Assembly (NCBI RefSeq): GCF_014641595.1
Contig: NZ_BMIA01000001.1
Coordinates: 1,550,001 to 1,614,000, forward strand
Reading direction: 5' to 3'
Length of the DNA stretch: 64,000 nt
DNA from: Dyadobacter endophyticus
GTDB taxonomy: Bacteria; Bacteroidota; Bacteroidia; Cytophagales; Spirosomataceae
Position numbers and translations under genes: made by a program. A model generated the notes under the pieces. It saw nothing but the letters and a program-made list of their open reading frames with translations. It made no database searches and had not been told where the DNA came from. This document shows positions 17,268 to 27,003 of the stretch, piece after piece. Every line of letters starts with the position of its first letter. The stretch's first letter is position 1.

Positions 17268-18809
17268 ATGAAAGCTACATTCAAATATATCCTATTGCTT
17301 TTCCTGCCGCTCACGTTCATTACCGCCTGCGATGAGGGCTTCGACGAGATTAACACCAACAAAGTAGATCCGACCTCGCTGGCACCTTCGCTGATCCTGA
17401 ACAAAGCGATTATCGCAACCACTTACCTCGACGGCGTGTCGACGCTGGGCATGCTTTGCTACAACTTTGGCATTGTGCAGCAGGTGATTACGCCTTATGG
17501 AAGTTCTTTGTCGGGCGGCAACTACAACCAGCTTAACAACGCTAATTCGCCGCTCGTCTGGGTTAATTTTTACCGGAATGTGATCAAGCAACTCGTGGCA
17601 GTTACCGAGCAGACCAAGGCTGATCCGTTGAGTGCGAATATCTACCACACGGCGCGCATCTGGAAAGCCTACGCATTTATGATCCTGACCGATACTTATG
17701 GTGATGTTCCGTATTTTGACGCAGGAAAGGGCTATATCAGCGAGGAGATCCGCCCGAAATACGATGCGCAGGAAGCGATTTATAAGGATATTCTCAAAGA
17801 ATTGGAAGAGGCTTCCGGCGCGCTCGACGCTTCGCAGCCTGCGGTTACGACCGACATTTTGTACGGGGGCAATGTGGCGCGCTGGAAAAAACTCGGCTAC
17901 TCGCTTATGCTGCGTGCCGGAATGCGTCTCAGCAAAGTCGACCCGACGACGGCCAAAGCGTACGTGGCCAAAGCCGTTGCGGGAGGTTTGTTCGAAAGTA
18001 ATGCGGATAACTCGATCATCCGTCACACCTCACTTTACAACAACTTCATTGCCAATCACCTTGCAGCGCGTGAAAAGACTAACTTTTACCTTGCAGCGCC
18101 GTTTGTAAACTACCTCAAAGAAAATAACGATCCCCGCCTGCCTGTGTTTGCGGTCCGGTATGTGGGCGCCAAAGGCGGGCCCGAGCAGACCGGCGCACGC
18201 GCCTCATCTGACCCGAAGGTGCAGATCGGTATGCCAATGGGCTATAATGACGTGACGATCAACAATGTACTTGCCGAAAATGGGGTGGTTAGCCTCTGGG
18301 ATTTTACGCAGATTAACCTCGCGACGGTTTTGAAGCTCGACGCCCCGGAATTTCACATTACCTACTCGCAGGTGCAGCTCCTGCTCGCGGAAGCGGCTGT
18401 GCGTGGCTGGGTGACAGGCGAGGCAGCGGATTATTATACCAAAGGAATCAGAGGCAATCTCGAACAAATGTCACTCTACGACCCCAGCGCTACGATTAAG
18501 GAGGAAGCAATTCTTGCGTACCTGAAAGCGCACCCGCTCGAAACGGCCAAAGCTTTGGAGCAGATCAATACCCAATACTGGGTAGCGACCTTCCTGGACG
18601 GCAACGAATCCTGGGCCAATTTCCGCCGAAGCGGCTTTCCCGCATTGAAAAAGAACCCGTACCCTGGCTCGGAGATCAAGGAGGACTTTATCCGCCGCAT
18701 GCCTTACCCCGACAGCGAGATCGTCGTGAACTTGCAGAATGTGAACGACGCCAACACGCGCCAGGGGCCTAATGACCTGAATACGAGGGTTTGGTGGGAT
18801 AAAAAGTAA
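17268..18809 (+). CDS. SusD/RagB-type nutrient-binding outer membrane lipoprotein 1
   Basis: The 513-residue product has a lipoprotein signal (LTFITAC, cysteine at about residue 21) followed by the DEGFDEINTNKVDPTSL stretch typical of the SusD-like_2 branch. It is mostly helical with TPR-like repeats (YHTARIWKAYAFMILTDTYGDVPYF). It caps the SusC barrel at the cell surface and binds ligand. It sits between SusC1 and the mannonate-dehydratase-like gene with short gaps. Confidence 0.92.
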   Translation: MKATFKYILLLFLPLTFITACDEGFDEINTNKVDPTSLAPSLILNKAIIATTYLDGVSTLGMLCYNFGIVQQVITPYGSSLSGGNYNQLNNANSPLVWVNFYRNVIKQLVAVTEQTKADPLSANIYHTARIWKAYAFMILTDTYGDVPYFDAGKGYISEEIRPKYDAQEAIYKDILKELEEASGALDASQPAVTTDILYGGNVARWKKLGYSLMLRAGMRLSKVDPTTAKAYVAKAVAGGLFESNADNSIIRHTSLYNNFIANHLAAREKTNFYLAAPFVNYLKENNDPRLPVFAVRYVGAKGGPEQTGARASSDPKVQIGMPMGYNDVTINNVLAENGVVSLWDFTQINLATVLKLDAPEFHITYSQVQLLLAEAAVRGWVTGEAADYYTKGIRGNLEQMSLYDPSATIKEEAILAYLKAHPLETAKALEQINTQYWVATFLDGNESWANFRRSGFPALKKNPYPGSEIKEDFIRRMPYPDSEIVVNLQNVNDANTRQGPNDLNTRVWWDKK

Positions 18810-18843
18810 GATCAGCAATTCTCAAACCTTTAATCTGAAACAA

Positions 18844-20196
18844 ATGAAAGAGAACGAAGTGAGTCGTCGTGATACGATGAAAGCATTGGGACTGGGCGGT
18901 TCCGCGGGGATTCTGGGGCTGTTCGGGGGTATTTCCAAGACCCATGCCGACGAAGCGGAAACGCCACAGTACGCCAAGGCGATGAAACCTTTGACGATCA
19001 AAAGCGTTCGCGCGATAGCCACGGCGCCGCAGGGCTCCAACCTGATTGTCGTGAAGGTCGAAACCTCTGAACCGGGGCTTTACGGGCTGGGGTGCGCCAC
19101 CTTCACCCAGCGGGCCGAGGTGGTGCTGGTGGCGATCAATACCTATCTCAACGAATTTTGTGCGGGCAGGGATGTCGACAACATCGAGGATATGTGGCAT
19201 GCCGCCTATGTGAGCTCTTATTGGCGCAATGGTCCGGTGCTCAACAATGCCCTAAGCGGGCTCGACCAGGCACTTTGGGATATCAAAGGCAAACGTGCGG
19301 GAATGCCGCTCTACCAGCTGCTGGGCGGGAAAGTCCGCTTCGCGGTGCCGTGTTATACGCATGCGAACGGGCGCACACCCGAGGAAACGGTGGAAAGTGT
19401 CAAAAAGATCCAGGAGCAGGGTTACCGCTATATCCGCATTCAGCAGGGCGGTTATGGCGCGGTGGGCAGCACTACCAAGAAGCCCGATTTTAAAGAAGCG
19501 GGCTTCGGCGGGGCTACCGACAACTATATGGACGAGAATGCCTACCTCAAAGCCATTCCCATTCTCTTTGAAACCGTGCGCAAGCAATGCGGCGAGGAGG
19601 TGGAACTGCTGCACGACATCCACGAGCGCGTGCAGCCGATGAATGCGATCAATATGATCAAAAAGCTGGAAGAATACAGGCCGTTTTTCATCGAGGACCC
19701 GTTTTCTCCCGAGAATATGAAGTGGTTCAAGCTATTGCGCCAGAGTACCACCGTGCCGCTGGCAATGGGCGAGCTTTTTAATAATATCAATGAATTCCTC
19801 GAACCGATGGCTAATCAATGGTTCGACTACATCCGCATTCACGTCTCGCAGATCGGCGGCGTTACGCCCGCCATGAAAGTGGCGCGGCTGGGGGAATGGT
19901 TCAATGTTAAAACGGCCTGGCACGGGCCAGGCGACGTATCGCCTGTGGGACACTCGGCACACGCGCACATCGACCTGGCTGTCTGGAACTTCGGTATCCA
20001 GGAGGCGGTGCAGTTCAATGACAAGACATTGGAGGTTTTCTCGGGTTGCCCTACTATGAAGAACGGCTACATGTCGGTGAACGAGGTGCCTGGCATTGGG
20101 GTGGATATTAACGAAAAGGCGGCTGCCAAATTCCCGATCAGCACAAAATCCAACTGGCAAGTAAGAAAATTCGACGGTACGCTTATACGTCCATGA
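18844..20196 (+). CDS. Enolase-superfamily sugar-acid dehydratase, ManD/RspA-like, with Tat-like signal
   Basis: The 450-residue product is strongly like the mannonate dehydratase subgroup (RspA/ManD). Metal ligands are D258, E284 and E310 in LLHDIHERV, FFIEDPF and MGELFNNI; catalytic histidines H260 and H360 lie in HDIH and WHGPGDVSPVG. The family removes water from D-mannonate, sometimes also D-gluconate, to give 2-keto-3-deoxygluconate. The first 48 residues form an extension absent from cytoplasmic members, with SRRDTMKALGLGGSAG, a twin-arginine-like signal. Export is therefore likely. The stop codon overlaps the LacI gene start by 4 bases. The exact substrate is inferred from similarity. 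Confidence 0.88.
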   Translation: MKENEVSRRDTMKALGLGGSAGILGLFGGISKTHADEAETPQYAKAMKPLTIKSVRAIATAPQGSNLIVVKVETSEPGLYGLGCATFTQRAEVVLVAINTYLNEFCAGRDVDNIEDMWHAAYVSSYWRNGPVLNNALSGLDQALWDIKGKRAGMPLYQLLGGKVRFAVPCYTHANGRTPEETVESVKKIQEQGYRYIRIQQGGYGAVGSTTKKPDFKEAGFGGATDNYMDENAYLKAIPILFETVRKQCGEEVELLHDIHERVQPMNAINMIKKLEEYRPFFIEDPFSPENMKWFKLLRQSTTVPLAMGELFNNINEFLEPMANQWFDYIRIHVSQIGGVTPAMKVARLGEWFNVKTAWHGPGDVSPVGHSAHAHIDLAVWNFGIQEAVQFNDKTLEVFSGCPTMKNGYMSVNEVPGIGVDINEKAAAKFPISTKSNWQVRKFDGTLIRP

Positions 20197-21230
20197 AAAA
20201 AACATCGCTCAAAGATATTGCACAGCAAGCGGGCGTTTCCACGGCCCTGGTTTCCTATGTTCTCAATGGAAAAGAGAAGGAAACCAGGGTGGGGGAGGCC
20301 ATTGCACATAAAATCAGGGAGATAGCCAAGGAATTAAACTATCAGCCCAATCATCTGGCCAAGAGCCTCAGAAGCGGTAAAACCTACACCATAGGGCTCA
20401 TCATCGCAGATATTTCCAACCCGTTCTTCGCCAACATCGCCCGTGTGGTGGAAGATGAGGCCAAAAAGAATGGCTATACGGTCATTATCGGAAGCTGCGA
20501 CGAACACGCCGAAAAGTCGTGGGATTTGCTCAATGTGCTGATCAACCGCCAGGTCGACGGCTTCATTATCGTTTCCTGCGAGGGCTCCGAAAGTCAGGTG
20601 CATTATCTTAAAGAGCGTAACATCCCATTCGTTTTGCTGGACCGCCATTTCCCGGAAATCCAAACCGATTTTGTGGCTACCAACAACTACAAGGCCTCCT
20701 ACGACGCCGGCATCCACCTCATTCAAAGCGGTTATTCGCGGATTGGGATCATGGCTTACAAATCGAATATGTACCACATGGAGGAAAGGGTGCGCGGCTA
20801 CAAGCACGCATTGCGCGACAATCACATCGAATTTCGTGATTCATGGCTGAAAGAGGTGCATTTCGAATCGATGGACAGTGAGGTAAAGACTGCGATCGAC
20901 GAAATACTGGCCTCCGAGCAGCGCGTGGATGCCATGATTTTCGCGACTTATGGATTGGCTATCAATGCATTGAAATATATCAATGAGCTGCGTCTTAAAG
21001 TGCCGTCGGACTTGGCGATCGTCAGCTTCGGCCAGGCGGAGGTGTTCGACCTGTATTATTGTCCGATCACCTACGTGCGGCAGCCGCTCGAAATGCTGGG
21101 TAAAACCTCCGTCGAATTCCTCCTAGAGAAACTGAAAACCCCCGACGAGGGCATGAAACAGATTTTGATGGAAGCCAAACTGATCGCCCGAGAGTCGTCG
21201 AAGCCCAAACCGGCAGCGCTTAGCGGTTAA
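20193..21230 (+). CDS. LacI/GalR family transcriptional regulator
   Basis: The 345-residue product has the LacI helix-turn-helix and hinge at residues 4-60 (SLKDIAQQAGVSTALVSYVLNG, LNYQPNHLAKSLRSGKT) and a periplasmic-binding-protein-like sensor domain from residue 65. It overlaps the upstream dehydratase gene by ATGA, so it is translated with the operon it probably controls. Palindromes TTAANCGNTTAA before this operon, before the next operon and before SusC3 are its likely operators. The effector is presumably a sugar acid or a 2-keto-3-deoxy product. Confidence 0.94.
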   Translation: MKKTSLKDIAQQAGVSTALVSYVLNGKEKETRVGEAIAHKIREIAKELNYQPNHLAKSLRSGKTYTIGLIIADISNPFFANIARVVEDEAKKNGYTVIIGSCDEHAEKSWDLLNVLINRQVDGFIIVSCEGSESQVHYLKERNIPFVLLDRHFPEIQTDFVATNNYKASYDAGIHLIQSGYSRIGIMAYKSNMYHMEERVRGYKHALRDNHIEFRDSWLKEVHFESMDSEVKTAIDEILASEQRVDAMIFATYGLAINALKYINELRLKVPSDLAIVSFGQAEVFDLYYCPITYVRQPLEMLGKTSVEFLLEKLKTPDEGMKQILMEAKLIARESSKPKPAALSG

Positions 21231-21273
21231 TCCCCGGCGTCAATCCGTCGCGGATATTTTTTTCACAAAAAGC

Positions 21274-21285
21274 TTAAACGTTTAA
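21274..21285. promoter_or_regulatory. LacI-type palindrome, copy C
   Basis: TTAAACGTTTAA is a perfect 12-base palindrome with central CG, 44 bases after the lacI stop codon and 82 bases before the next enolase-superfamily gene. It fits an internal, separately controlled promoter of the sugar-acid locus. Confidence 0.7.
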
Positions 21286-21366
21286 TTAACAGGTGGTTGC
21301 AAAGCGATGGTCAGCCCGACCACACCAGACTATTCCCTGACAACTCTTGATAAAATCGAAACACAA

Positions 21367-22608
21367 ATGCAAAGAAGAAATTTCATAAAAACTGCCTTCC
21401 TCGGCTCCGCGGCCGTCGCCACGGGCTTTCCGCTGATCAACGCCGAGGCAGCGTCGAAAATGAAGATTACCAAGATCCGCTACTATGCCGCGCCCGGGTA
21501 TAGCAAACCGCTTTTCAACCAGGCAAGGGGCATTGTCGAAATCGAAACCGACGGAGGTATTATCGGCATTGGCGAGGGTGGATCGAAGGACATGATCGAG
21601 CAATGCGCACAAATGATGATCGGTGAAGATCCATTTCGCATCGAGCACATTTGGCAGAATGTGTACCGGGGGATGTTCTACCCGCCGGGCCGCGAGAAAT
21701 TGCACGCGTTGGGCGCGTTGGAAATGGCGCTTTGGGACATTAAAGGCAAAGCATTGAATGTGCCTGTGTACGAGCTGCTAGGCGGCGCCACGCGTGACTA
21801 TGTTGAATGCTATGCGACCGGTTTCCGCGCTTCCAAAGCCAAAACGGAGGAAGAGCGGGCGAGGGATTGCATCGAAGCAGGCTTGCGGTCGTACCGCATA
21901 GGGCCTACCGGCGGTAATGGAGACCAGCCTTTTGACTTTTACGAAAATGTCAAAAAGACGATCGACTTCTGCAAGCGGATCGATGAGGCTGTGGGAGGCG
22001 GCGGTAAGTGGGCTATCGACCTCCATACCCGTTTCGATATGACCGACGGCTTGAAGATCTGCACGGCACTGGAATCGCTGGAACCGTACTTCGTGGAGGA
22101 CATTATCCGCTCGGAGAATCCTTCGGTGTATAAAACCGTGCGGTCGATGACGAAGGTGCCTATTGCCGTGGGCGAGCAGTTCGGGGACCGTTGGGATTGC
22201 AACGAATTCATCGAAAACCGCTGGATCGATTATACCCGTTTTACGCTGCCCAACACCGGCGGCATCGGCGAGTTTAAAAAGCTGGCTTCCATGTGCGAAA
22301 CGCATTACGTGGGCATGATACCGCACTTCACGGGCCCGCTGGCGACGGCCACGTTGGTGCATGTATTGGGTTCGAGCAGTCCTGCGCGTGCGCTGATGGA
22401 GCTGGGCGGGGGCGAACCGGAGCGGCCGCCTTACTTCAACGAGGATTTTATCAATTTCAAAAATGGTAAGCTGTATCTGAACGACGCGCCCGGACTGGGG
22501 GTAAAATTTGATCCTAAAAAGGCGACTTTCATCATGGAAGTCAAAGAAAAAACCAAATTCCCGCATCCGATCCTGAAAAGCCCGGACGGCGCTATCCATA
22601 ACTGGTAA
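21367..22608 (+). CDS. Enolase-superfamily dehydratase/racemase-like enzyme with Tat signal
   Basis: The start at 21367 is preferred to 21307 because it gives a clear twin-arginine signal, MQRRNFIKTAFLGSAAVATG. The 413-residue product has the mandelate racemase/muconate lactonizing fold: capping domain to about residue 140 and a barrel with D218 (AIDLHTRF), E244 (FVEDII), E270 (VGEQFGDRW) and H320 (IPHFTGP). H220 matches the catalytic histidine position of galactonate dehydratase. I do not recognise the exact substrate; an acid sugar is likely because it lies between ManD-like and DgoD-like genes. It precedes dgoD by 4 bases. Confidence 0.83.
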   Translation: MQRRNFIKTAFLGSAAVATGFPLINAEAASKMKITKIRYYAAPGYSKPLFNQARGIVEIETDGGIIGIGEGGSKDMIEQCAQMMIGEDPFRIEHIWQNVYRGMFYPPGREKLHALGALEMALWDIKGKALNVPVYELLGGATRDYVECYATGFRASKAKTEEERARDCIEAGLRSYRIGPTGGNGDQPFDFYENVKKTIDFCKRIDEAVGGGGKWAIDLHTRFDMTDGLKICTALESLEPYFVEDIIRSENPSVYKTVRSMTKVPIAVGEQFGDRWDCNEFIENRWIDYTRFTLPNTGGIGEFKKLASMCETHYVGMIPHFTGPLATATLVHVLGSSSPARALMELGGGEPERPPYFNEDFINFKNGKLYLNDAPGLGVKFDPKKATFIMEVKEKTKFPHPILKSPDGAIHNW

Positions 22609-22612
22609 TGCT

Positions 22613-23860
22613 ATGAAATCTAACCCTAAATCTGCCACCTTATCCCGTCGCTCGGCCATTCAATCGGTGTTGGGCATTGCGGCGACGGGCACGATGCTCC
22701 TGCCCAAAACTTCTTATGCAGCCAATCCGACGCCTTTTCAGGCATACGGAAAGGTGAAGATTACTAAGCTCGAAACGTTTCTGGTGAAGCCGCGCTGGGT
22801 TTTTCTCAAAATCCACACCGATGCCGGCATTGTGGGCCTGGGCGAGCCGTTGCTCGAAGGTCGCGCATTGACAATTCAAACAGCCATTAAGGAGGTGGAA
22901 CCCTATCTGCTAGGCAAAGATCCGCGGGCCGTGGTGCACCACTGGCAGGCCATTTACCGCCACGCATTCTATCGCGGCGGGCCAATCCTCACCAGCGCGT
23001 TGAGCGGCATCGACCAGGCATTGTGGGACATTAAAGGCAAGCTGCTGGGCGTGCCGGTGTACGAACTCCTGGGCGGGCCCACCCGCGACCGCGTGCGGGT
23101 ATATGGCCGCGCATCCAACGCGGAGGATATGAAAAAGCGGAAGGCAGAAGGCTATACGATCATCAAAACGGGTGTTGCCAAAAAGAACCCTTCGAATTTC
23201 GTCGAGAACCCGGCGTTCATCAAATATGCCTCCGATAATTTCGCTTCGCTCCGTGAAGCCGGCGGCCCGGAAATGGACATCGCCATTGATTTTCACGGTT
23301 CGGTCCCGCAGCAGACTTCGAAAGTACTCATCAAAGAATTGGAACAGTATCAGCCGTTTTTTGTGGAAGAGCCGTGCCAGGCACAGAATGTAGACACGCT
23401 CGTCGACATTGCCAGGGGGACGCACATTCCCATCGCGACAGGTGAGCGGATCTTTACCAAATGGGGCTTTCGCGAAATCCTCGAAAAAGGTGCTGCCAGC
23501 ATTATCCAGCCCGATTTGTGCCACGCGGGCGGCATTACCGAGGGCAGGCTCATTGCCGGAATGGCCGAAGCATATTACATCCCGATCGCGCCGCACAACC
23601 CCATGGGGCCTATCTCGCTCGCTACCGGTCTTCAACTCGCAGCCAGCGTACCCAATTTCCTCGTCCAGGAGCAGGTTACACTCGGTGAAGGTTATCTCAA
23701 AGAACCATTCAAACTACAAAAAGACGGGACCGTAATGGTTCCCACCAAACCCGGCCTTGGCGTAGAGCTCGACGAGGACGCATTAAAAGACAAGATTGGT
23801 CACGACTGGAAGAACCCCGAAAGCTATAATGCGCTGGATGGGTCGGTGGTGGATTGGTAA
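22613..23860 (+). CDS. dgoD: D-galactonate dehydratase (DgoD family) with Tat-like signal
   Basis: Apart from a 46-residue N-terminal extension (SRRSAIQSVLGIAATG, twin-arginine-like) the 415-residue product follows E. coli DgoD closely: RWVFLKIHTDAGIVGLGEP, FYRGGPILTSALSGIDQAL, KVLIKELEQYQPFFVEEP, and IIQPDLCHAGGITE. Metal ligands are D226, E252 and E278; the acid/base histidines are H228 and H328 (IAPHNPMGP). The reaction dehydrates D-galactonate to 2-keto-3-deoxy-D-galactonate. The E. coli KLNG segment is changed here to KTGV and shortened, so specificity may differ. The downstream dgoK and dgoA genes complete the same pathway. Confidence 0.88.
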   Translation: MKSNPKSATLSRRSAIQSVLGIAATGTMLLPKTSYAANPTPFQAYGKVKITKLETFLVKPRWVFLKIHTDAGIVGLGEPLLEGRALTIQTAIKEVEPYLLGKDPRAVVHHWQAIYRHAFYRGGPILTSALSGIDQALWDIKGKLLGVPVYELLGGPTRDRVRVYGRASNAEDMKKRKAEGYTIIKTGVAKKNPSNFVENPAFIKYASDNFASLREAGGPEMDIAIDFHGSVPQQTSKVLIKELEQYQPFFVEEPCQAQNVDTLVDIARGTHIPIATGERIFTKWGFREILEKGAASIIQPDLCHAGGITEGRLIAGMAEAYYIPIAPHNPMGPISLATGLQLAASVPNFLVQEQVTLGEGYLKEPFKLQKDGTVMVPTKPGLGVELDEDALKDKIGHDWKNPESYNALDGSVVDW

Positions 23861-23993
23861 AGCAGCCTAGCATTTGACATTCTGAAAGCTACCCGCTTCC
23901 GGCTGAGAACCGGTAAGCGTGGAGTTGTTCGTTCAAATGTTCTTAAAAATAGTATTATTTAATTTTTATATATAAATATATTTATTCAAAACC
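23861..23993 (+). other. Gap with weak hairpin before the second SusC gene
   Basis: CGCTTCCGG at 23894-23902 can pair with CCGGTAAGCG at 23910-23919 with one bulged base. No T-run follows, so termination is doubtful. The last 60 bases before SusC2 are almost entirely A and T and probably hold its promoter or an unstructured leader. Confidence 0.3.
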
Positions 23994-26984
23994 ATGAAAA
24001 AACTACTAAGCTTATGCCTGGTTTTACTGGGTCTGGGAGGCGACGGTTTGCTTGCCCAGAATGCCAGGGTGACCGGAAAAGTAACGGACCAGGATAATGC
24101 GGCGCTCCCCGGCGTGAGCATCCTGATCAGCGGCACCTCGCAAGGTACCGTAACCGACGGAGAGGGCAATTATGTGATCCAGGCGCCGGGAAATGGCACG
24201 CTGGTGTTTTCGTTTATCGGTTATGAAAGCCAAACGGTTGAGATCGGTAACCGCTCGGTAATTGACATTAAACTGGCGCAGGGCTCTCGCAGCCTGGATG
24301 AGCTGGTGGTGGTAGGCTATGGTACGCAAAAGAAAACCGACGTTACCGGTGCATTGTCGGTGGTGTCGACGCGGGAATTTTCGCAGCAACCTATTACCCG
24401 TCTCGATCAGGTGTTGCAGGGCCGTGCAGCCGGGGTGCAGGTGACGCAATCCAACGGCGCGCCGGGTGGAGATTCGAAAGTACGGGTGCGGGGAGCTAAC
24501 TCAGTGCTTGGCAACAACGATCCCCTGTATGTGATCGATGGATTTGTGGGTGCTAATTATAATTTATTGAACCCCAATGATATCGAGTCGCTGCAAGTGC
24601 TGAAAGATGCGGCCTCTACCTCCATTTACGGTAGCCGCGGCGCCAACGGGGTGATCATTATCACGACCAAAAAGGGCAGCAAAGGCATCAAAGTAAGCTA
24701 TGAAGGGCAGGGAAGCGTTTCGAATGTGATCAAGAAGTTCGATATTCTTCCTGCGGGCGAGTTCGCGGAGATCGTCAACGCACGCGCGGCCGCCACGGGT
24801 TCCAATGCGCCATTTACGCAAGCGCAGATCGACGATTTTAAAAAGAACGGCGGTACCGACTGGCAGGACCTCGTGTACCGGAAGGGAAGCGGCCAGCAGC
24901 ATCAGGTGACAGTTTCGGGAGGTAATGAAAAGACTTCGTTCCTGATCTCCGGTAACTATTTGAACCAGAAAGGAATCGTGAACAACAGCGGTTTCAAACG
25001 TTATGTTTTGCGGACTAATCTGACCACCCAAATCAATAAAAACCTTGCATTGCGACTCAATTTATCGGGTGCCAAAACCGCCAACCATAATACTGACGGC
25101 GGCGGGGCATTGATCGAAGCGTTGCAATGGGCACCCACCACGCCTGCCTATGGTGCCGACGGCCAGCCGACTTTTGCGGACCCTACCGGTTCGGTTTCAA
25201 GAAGCCCGTTGGATCATTTGTACGACAAATCCATCGACACCGAGCGGATGAATATCAATGCGATCGGCGGGTTGAGCTACCAGTTGCCGATCAATGGCCT
25301 TTCGCTCGATTTGCAATATGCGATCAACTACCTCGATGCGCAGAATAAGAACTTCAACGGTAAGCGCCTGTCGAACAACAACCCGAATGCGACCCGCTAT
25401 TCAGCCGACCAGGTAACTTTGCAGAATACCAATGCATTGAACTACAACCGAACCTTCGGCAATCACTCGATTACGGCTGTGGCGGTGTTGGAGACCCAAC
25501 AGTTTACAGACAAGAACTTTACCGCCACCGCAAACGGCCTTCGTTTTCCACAATTGGGCTATAATAATATCGGCGGCAACTCTGCCGCAACGGTCAATTC
25601 GGGTTTTTCCAAATGGACGTTGCTTTCGTTATTGGGCCGGGTAAATTATGCATTCAAAGACAAATACCTGATAACTGCGGCGATTCGCCGGGATGGCTCT
25701 TCGAAATTCAGCGAGGACAACCGGAACAGCGTTTTCCCGTCGGTAGCATTGGGTTGGAGGCTTTCGGAAGAAGCGTTTATTAAGAATCTGAATGTATTTT
25801 CAAACCTGAAATTGCGCGGAAGCTGGGGGAAAACCGGTAGCCAGGCTATTAACCCGTATGCCACGCTTTCGCCGTATAACTCGACCCAGGTTGGTTTTAA
25901 CAACACGGCCGTCACGGCGGGTGTGATCCAGGGCAACCAGGGGAATAAAAATCTGAAATGGGAAACAACCACGCAGACCGACGTGGGTATTGAAATGGAG
26001 TTTCTCAATGGCCGCCTGCATTTTGAAGCCGATTATTTCAACAAAAGCACGACCGATTTGCTGCTGAATGTGCAGCTACCCAACTACGCGGGCGGGGGTA
26101 CGCAGCCTCGCAACGTAGGTGAGATCAGGAACCGGGGTTTCGAGTTCGCGATTGGCGGTACGCCTATTGAGAAAGGTAAATTCAGCTGGGAAACCAACCT
26201 GAACCTTTCGACGCTGAAAAACGAGGTGGTAAGCCTTGGCGGGCTGCCACGGCTCGGTACGGGCACGGGAGCAGGCGGCGGGATGTCCATTACCAACGAA
26301 TTTATGCTGATGCCCGGCCAGCCGCTGGGTTCGTATTGGGGCCTGAAATACCTCGGGACGTTTAAACCCAACGAGGCCGACATCGCAGCCAAACAAGGCC
26401 GTGTGCCCGGCGATCCGCATTATGAGGATGTGAATGGCGACAATGCGATCACTACCGACGATTTTCAGATAGTCGGCCACGCGTTCCCGAAACTGACCGG
26501 CGGTTGGAACAATACCTTTACTTACAGCGGTTTTACGCTGAACGTCTTTTTCCAGGGCGCTTTTGGCGTGGATAAACTGAACTACACCCGTGCCGGCGCC
26601 ATGTCGGGTTCGGGCGAAGCACGCCAGTTCCTGCTCACCGAGATCCGCGACTATTATCGCGAGGGCAATACGGATTCGGATATTCCGGCATTCACCAAAA
26701 CTTACCAGCCGTTCACGCAGTCGAGCCGGTTCGTTGAAAATGGGAGTTTTGTTAGGCTGAAAAACGTGAGCCTGGCTTACAATGTGCCATCGTCGGTTTT
26801 CAAGGATAAAGCCAATATCCGCATTTTCGCAAGCGCCACCAACCTGCTTACGATCACCAAATACTCCGGTCCCGACCCGGAAACCAGCAACGTGGGTTCC
26901 AGCACCGACACGGCCATCGGCATCGACCGCGGCTCGTACCCGAATGCGAAGGTGTATACAGTGGGATTGACGCTCGGATTTTAA
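23994..26984 (+). CDS. SusC/RagA-type TonB-dependent outer membrane transporter 2
   Basis: The 996-residue product has a signal peptide, a carboxypeptidase-regulatory-like domain (VTGKVTDQDNAALPGVSILISG), the SusC hallmark SLDELVVVGYGTQKK, the plug (LQGRAAGVQVTQSNGAPGG, VYLI-type YVIDGF) and a full beta-barrel ending in YTVGLTLGF. It pairs with the SusD gene 19 bases downstream. Its N-terminal domain is close to that of SusC1 (both contain PGV-ILISG-SQGTV-EG-Y), indicating shared descent. Confidence 0.95.
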   Translation: MKKLLSLCLVLLGLGGDGLLAQNARVTGKVTDQDNAALPGVSILISGTSQGTVTDGEGNYVIQAPGNGTLVFSFIGYESQTVEIGNRSVIDIKLAQGSRSLDELVVVGYGTQKKTDVTGALSVVSTREFSQQPITRLDQVLQGRAAGVQVTQSNGAPGGDSKVRVRGANSVLGNNDPLYVIDGFVGANYNLLNPNDIESLQVLKDAASTSIYGSRGANGVIIITTKKGSKGIKVSYEGQGSVSNVIKKFDILPAGEFAEIVNARAAATGSNAPFTQAQIDDFKKNGGTDWQDLVYRKGSGQQHQVTVSGGNEKTSFLISGNYLNQKGIVNNSGFKRYVLRTNLTTQINKNLALRLNLSGAKTANHNTDGGGALIEALQWAPTTPAYGADGQPTFADPTGSVSRSPLDHLYDKSIDTERMNINAIGGLSYQLPINGLSLDLQYAINYLDAQNKNFNGKRLSNNNPNATRYSADQVTLQNTNALNYNRTFGNHSITAVAVLETQQFTDKNFTATANGLRFPQLGYNNIGGNSAATVNSGFSKWTLLSLLGRVNYAFKDKYLITAAIRRDGSSKFSEDNRNSVFPSVALGWRLSEEAFIKNLNVFSNLKLRGSWGKTGSQAINPYATLSPYNSTQVGFNNTAVTAGVIQGNQGNKNLKWETTTQTDVGIEMEFLNGRLHFEADYFNKSTTDLLLNVQLPNYAGGGTQPRNVGEIRNRGFEFAIGGTPIEKGKFSWETNLNLSTLKNEVVSLGGLPRLGTGTGAGGGMSITNEFMLMPGQPLGSYWGLKYLGTFKPNEADIAAKQGRVPGDPHYEDVNGDNAITTDDFQIVGHAFPKLTGGWNNTFTYSGFTLNVFFQGAFGVDKLNYTRAGAMSGSGEARQFLLTEIRDYYREGNTDSDIPAFTKTYQPFTQSSRFVENGSFVRLKNVSLAYNVPSSVFKDKANIRIFASATNLLTITKYSGPDPETSNVGSSTDTAIGIDRGSYPNAKVYTVGLTLGF

Positions 26985-27003
26985 ATCATTTCAAAAAATA
27001 GAC